A DNA stretch of 64,000 bases from Nocardia abscessus (GTDB taxonomy: Bacteria > Actinomycetota > Actinomycetes > Mycobacteriales > Mycobacteriaceae), in NCBI RefSeq assembly GCF_015477775.1, contig NZ_JADLQO010000006.1, positions 334,152 through 398,151 of the forward strand. The letters are read 5' to 3'. The notes under the pieces are model-generated. The model was not told the DNA's origin and did not search any database. It saw nothing but the letters and a program-made list of their open reading frames with translations. Below, one piece after another: positions 62,007 to 64,000 of the stretch. Each line of letters opens with the position of its first letter. Position 1 is the stretch's first letter. The position numbers and the translations under genes are program-made.

Positions 62007-62024
62007 ATTGACCGCCCGATCAAT
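62007..62024. promoter_or_regulatory. Probable TetR operator
   Basis: ATTGACCG-CC-CGATCAAT, an 18-base near-perfect palindrome of the TetR type. It overlaps the -35 region of a minus-strand promoter (TTGATC ... TTATAC, 16-base spacer) of the SPW-TetR operon and lies in the divergent region of the reductase gene. Confidence 0.55.
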
Positions 62025-62175
62025 ATCGGAATGGAAACGATTGCGCGGCAGTCGCTCGCCCGCCCTGACGTGACCGTCCTCACAGAGGCGTGAACCAAGC
62101 AGAGGTTAGGGTGGGCTTCGTCGCACCGCTGGTTCCCGGGAATCGGCGGCCGGGTTCCAAAGAAGGGATGGCCGT

Positions 62176-63372
62176 ATGACCGCGCCGATCGTGATCGTCG
62201 GAGCCGGCCTCGCCGGCCTGCGCACCGCGGAGGAACTGCGCCGCGCGGGATACGCCGGTGCGCTCGTGCTGGTCGGTGACGAGTCGCGCTTGCCCTACGA
62301 CCGGCCGCCGCTGTCCAAGCAGTTCGTGCGCGGCGAAACCGACGACACCACCCTGCGTCCGAGCGAGTTCTACGACGAGAAGCAGATCGAGTTGCGGTTG
62401 GGCGCCGAAGCGGTCGGCGTGGACACCGCGGCGCGCCGCGTTCGCCTCGCCGACGGCACGATGCTGGACTACGACCAGCTGATCGTCGCCACCGGCCTGC
62501 GCCCGCGCCGCCTGCCCGGCCTGCCCGATCTGGCCGGCGTGCACGTGCTGCGCGGCCATTCCGACGCCGTCGCCCTGCGCGCCGATCTGGCCGGCGCTGC
62601 CACGGCGCTCGTCGTCGGCGCGGGCTTCATCGGCTGCGAACTCGCGGCGAGTTTCCGGGCGCAGGGGGTGGACGTCGTGCTGGTCGAACCGCAGGCGACG
62701 CCGCTGGCCTCGGTGCTCGGCGAAGAAGTCGGCGAACTGGTCGCGCGGACGCACCGTGCGGAAGGGGTCGATCTGCGCTGCGGTATCGGCGTGGACACCC
62801 TCCTCGGCGACGACGCGGGGCGGGTGCGCGGCGCCCGACTGTCCGACGGCACCGAGATCGCCGCCGACCTCGTCGTGATCGGCGTGGGTTCGCGGCCGGT
62901 GACCGAATGGCTCAGCGATTCCGGGATCGCGCTGGCCGAACCGTCGGCCGGTGGCGGCGTGCTCGCCGACGAGGTGGGGCGCACGTCCGCCGAAGGCGTG
63001 TGGGCGGTGGGTGACGTGGCGGCGTGGCTGCACGACACCGGATCGCGTAAACGCGTCGAACACTGGACCAACGCGGGTGAACAGGCCAAATTGGTCGCCT
63101 GCGCGCTGCTGGGCGCCGAACCGCCCACGGCGGCGCGCGTCCCCTATTTCTGGAGCGACCAGTACGACGTCAAGATCCAGGCGCTCGGCACCCCTGGCGC
63201 GACCGACGAGGTGCACATCGCCTCCGACGACGGCCGCAAGTTCCTCGCCTACTACTCCCAGGGCGGCAACCTCACCGGCGTCGTCGGCGCGGGTATGACC
63301 GCGCAGGTGATGAAGGCGCGCGCGAAGATCGCGGCGGGCGCTCCGGTGACGGAGCTGCTGGCGCCCAGCTGA
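62176..63372 (+). CDS. FAD-dependent ferredoxin reductase
   Basis: NAD(P)H:ferredoxin or rubredoxin reductase of 398 residues, of the kind that serves cytochrome P450 and Rieske oxygenase systems. FAD motif GAGLAGLRTAEELR, active-site-like PYDRPPLSKQ, second FAD motif ATGLRPR, NAD(P) motif VVGAGFIGCELA, EGVWAVGDVAAW and a C-terminal FWSDQYDVKIQALG, all typical of this group. GGGATGG lies before the ATG. No ferredoxin or P450 gene is adjacent in the window. Confidence 0.9.
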   Translation: MTAPIVIVGAGLAGLRTAEELRRAGYAGALVLVGDESRLPYDRPPLSKQFVRGETDDTTLRPSEFYDEKQIELRLGAEAVGVDTAARRVRLADGTMLDYDQLIVATGLRPRRLPGLPDLAGVHVLRGHSDAVALRADLAGAATALVVGAGFIGCELAASFRAQGVDVVLVEPQATPLASVLGEEVGELVARTHRAEGVDLRCGIGVDTLLGDDAGRVRGARLSDGTEIAADLVVIGVGSRPVTEWLSDSGIALAEPSAGGGVLADEVGRTSAEGVWAVGDVAAWLHDTGSRKRVEHWTNAGEQAKLVACALLGAEPPTAARVPYFWSDQYDVKIQALGTPGATDEVHIASDDGRKFLAYYSQGGNLTGVVGAGMTAQVMKARAKIAAGAPVTELLAPS

Positions 63373-63422
63373 ACGCGCCGGGTGAGCGACGAATCTCGGC
63401 GGGCTGATGGCGCTCAGCTGAA
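63359..63422 (+). repeat. Direct repeat at the end of the reductase gene
   Basis: TGGCGCCCAGCTGAA at 63359-63373 (containing the stop codon) recurs as TGGCGCTCAGCTGAA at 63408-63422, one mismatch. Confidence 0.5.
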
Positions 63423-63517
63423 TTGCGGGCAGTTCGGCTGGTCCCATTCGACGAGGCCGGGGCGGCGAGCCGGCGTGCGTGCGGCTGTTGCGGCGGGGGG
63501 TGTCCCTATCGTGTTCG

Positions 63518-64000
63518 TCAAGCTGCTGAGGTTGCGGGTGTCCGGTAGGGCTGTTTGTTGCGGAGCATGGCGAACAGGACGTCGCAGCGTCGTCGCGCCA
63601 GGCAGATGAGGGCGGCGTTGTGTTTCTTGCCTTCGGCTCTCTTTTTGTCGTAGTAGGCGCGGCTGGCCGGGTCGTGCAGGGCGGCGAATGCGGACAGGAA
63701 CAGCGCTCGTTTGAGTTTGTGGTTGCCGGAGCGGGCGGGGTGTTCACCGCGGATGGAGCTGCCGGAGCGGTGGGTGATCGGGGCGATGCCGGCGTAGGAG
63801 GCGAGGTGGCCGGCCGAGGCGAACGCCGTGGCGTCACCGACTTCGAGCAGGATGCGGGTGCCGGTCCTGACTCCGATGCCGGGCATCGAGGTCAGGACCT
63901 CGGCAAGAGGGTGGTCGGCGAACATCTCCTCGATGTCCTCGGCGATCTGCTTGCGTTGCAGCAGAACTACTTTCAACGAATCTGCCAGTTTCGGGAGCAC
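63518..64000 (-). CDS. IS110 family transposase, N-terminus beyond the window
   Basis: C-terminal 160 residues of an IS110/IS116-type transposase (Transposase_20 domain). The helix-hairpin-helix-like MPGIGVRTGTRILLEVGD, the domain core SAGHLASYAGIAPITHRSG, the serine-containing SGNHKLKRALFLSAFAAL and the tail HNAALICLARRRCDVLFAMLR are intact. The frame continues past position 64000, so the catalytic DEDD half is not visible. Intact C-terminus and normal stop suggest a functional or recent copy. Confidence 0.9.
   Translation of the reverse strand: MLPKLADSLKVVLLQRKQIAEDIEEMFADHPLAEVLTSMPGIGVRTGTRILLEVGDATAFASAGHLASYAGIAPITHRSGSSIRGEHPARSGNHKLKRALFLSAFAALHDPASRAYYDKKRAEGKKHNAALICLARRRCDVLFAMLRNKQPYRTPATSAA
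63518..64000 (-). mobile_element. IS110-type insertion sequence, partial
   Basis: Only the transposase 3' part and its end lie in the window. IS110 elements usually lack terminal inverted repeats, so the exact boundary, probably between 63373 and 63517, cannot be fixed. Confidence 0.6.

Overview
The window is a high-GC actinobacterial chromosome segment, most likely Nocardia or a close relative in the Mycobacteriales. The evidence is a codon bias towards G/C at third positions, a hemophore-like exported protein, a neutral ceramidase, an Eis-like acetyltransferase, PrrAB, AccD3, EchA6 and a LigD of the mycobacterial Pol-PE-Lig layout. Gene content and order follow the Mycobacterium tuberculosis Rv0876c-Rv0909 segment in pieces (MFS protein, DUF3027, DUF2530, MarR, SpoU methyltransferase, DUF2537, SepH, SerC, CitA, GltA2, PrrB, PrrA, AccD3, EchA6, a metallo-beta-lactamase-fold protein, a small antitoxin). 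Genus-specific genes are inserted between the pieces. The synteny is recalled from family knowledge, not from a search.

Layout. 1-7.1 kb: MFS transporter (cut by the window edge), exported glutaminyl cyclase, DUF3027 protein and a large Hsp90/sacsin-type ATPase. 7.1-11.6 kb: TetR regulator divergent from a Tat-exported ceramidase, then small membrane proteins and a MarR regulator, with two tandem CRP-like sites near 11.06 kb. 11.6-18.3 kb: Eis-like acetyltransferase, rRNA methyltransferase plus DUF2537 protein, a DUF6928-like protein, SepH, SerC and an unrecognised protein. 18.7-24 kb: two citrate synthases, PdxH, an MFS exporter and an FKBP prolyl isomerase. 24-30 kb: a YhgE-like exported protein that stops before its expected membrane domain, the PrrAB two-component system, a hemophore-like protein and a propionyl/acetyl-CoA synthetase.

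30.3-35.7 kb is a four-gene conservon (sensor ATPase, roadblock, DUF742, small GTPase). Its sensor carries a very long LPQR-repeat tail with a 111-bp DNA tandem repeat. It is followed by accD3, an aldo/keto reductase, a flavoprotein, a non-catalytic EchA6-like crotonase and a metallo-beta-lactamase-fold protein. At 41.5-44.3 kb ligD lies between two paralogous MT0933-type antitoxin-like genes with no toxin gene and no Ku gene in view.

44.3-64 kb is more accessory: isochorismatase-fold hydrolase, secreted lipase, Gly-rich exported protein, an ECF transporter, a Baeyer-Villiger-type monooxygenase divergent from an AraC regulator, a catalase-like protein, a cyclic-nucleotide phosphodiesterase-type enzyme with a CRP-like site upstream, MarR plus mycothiol-type protein, pseudouridine synthase, a class III nucleotidyl cyclase, an AbiEi/DUF559 protein, a TetR-SPW operon with a probable operator, a ferredoxin reductase and the end of an IS110 transposase. 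No tRNA, rRNA, CRISPR array or prophage was seen. Several genes have a -10 hexamer 6-8 bases before the start codon, suggesting leaderless mRNAs.
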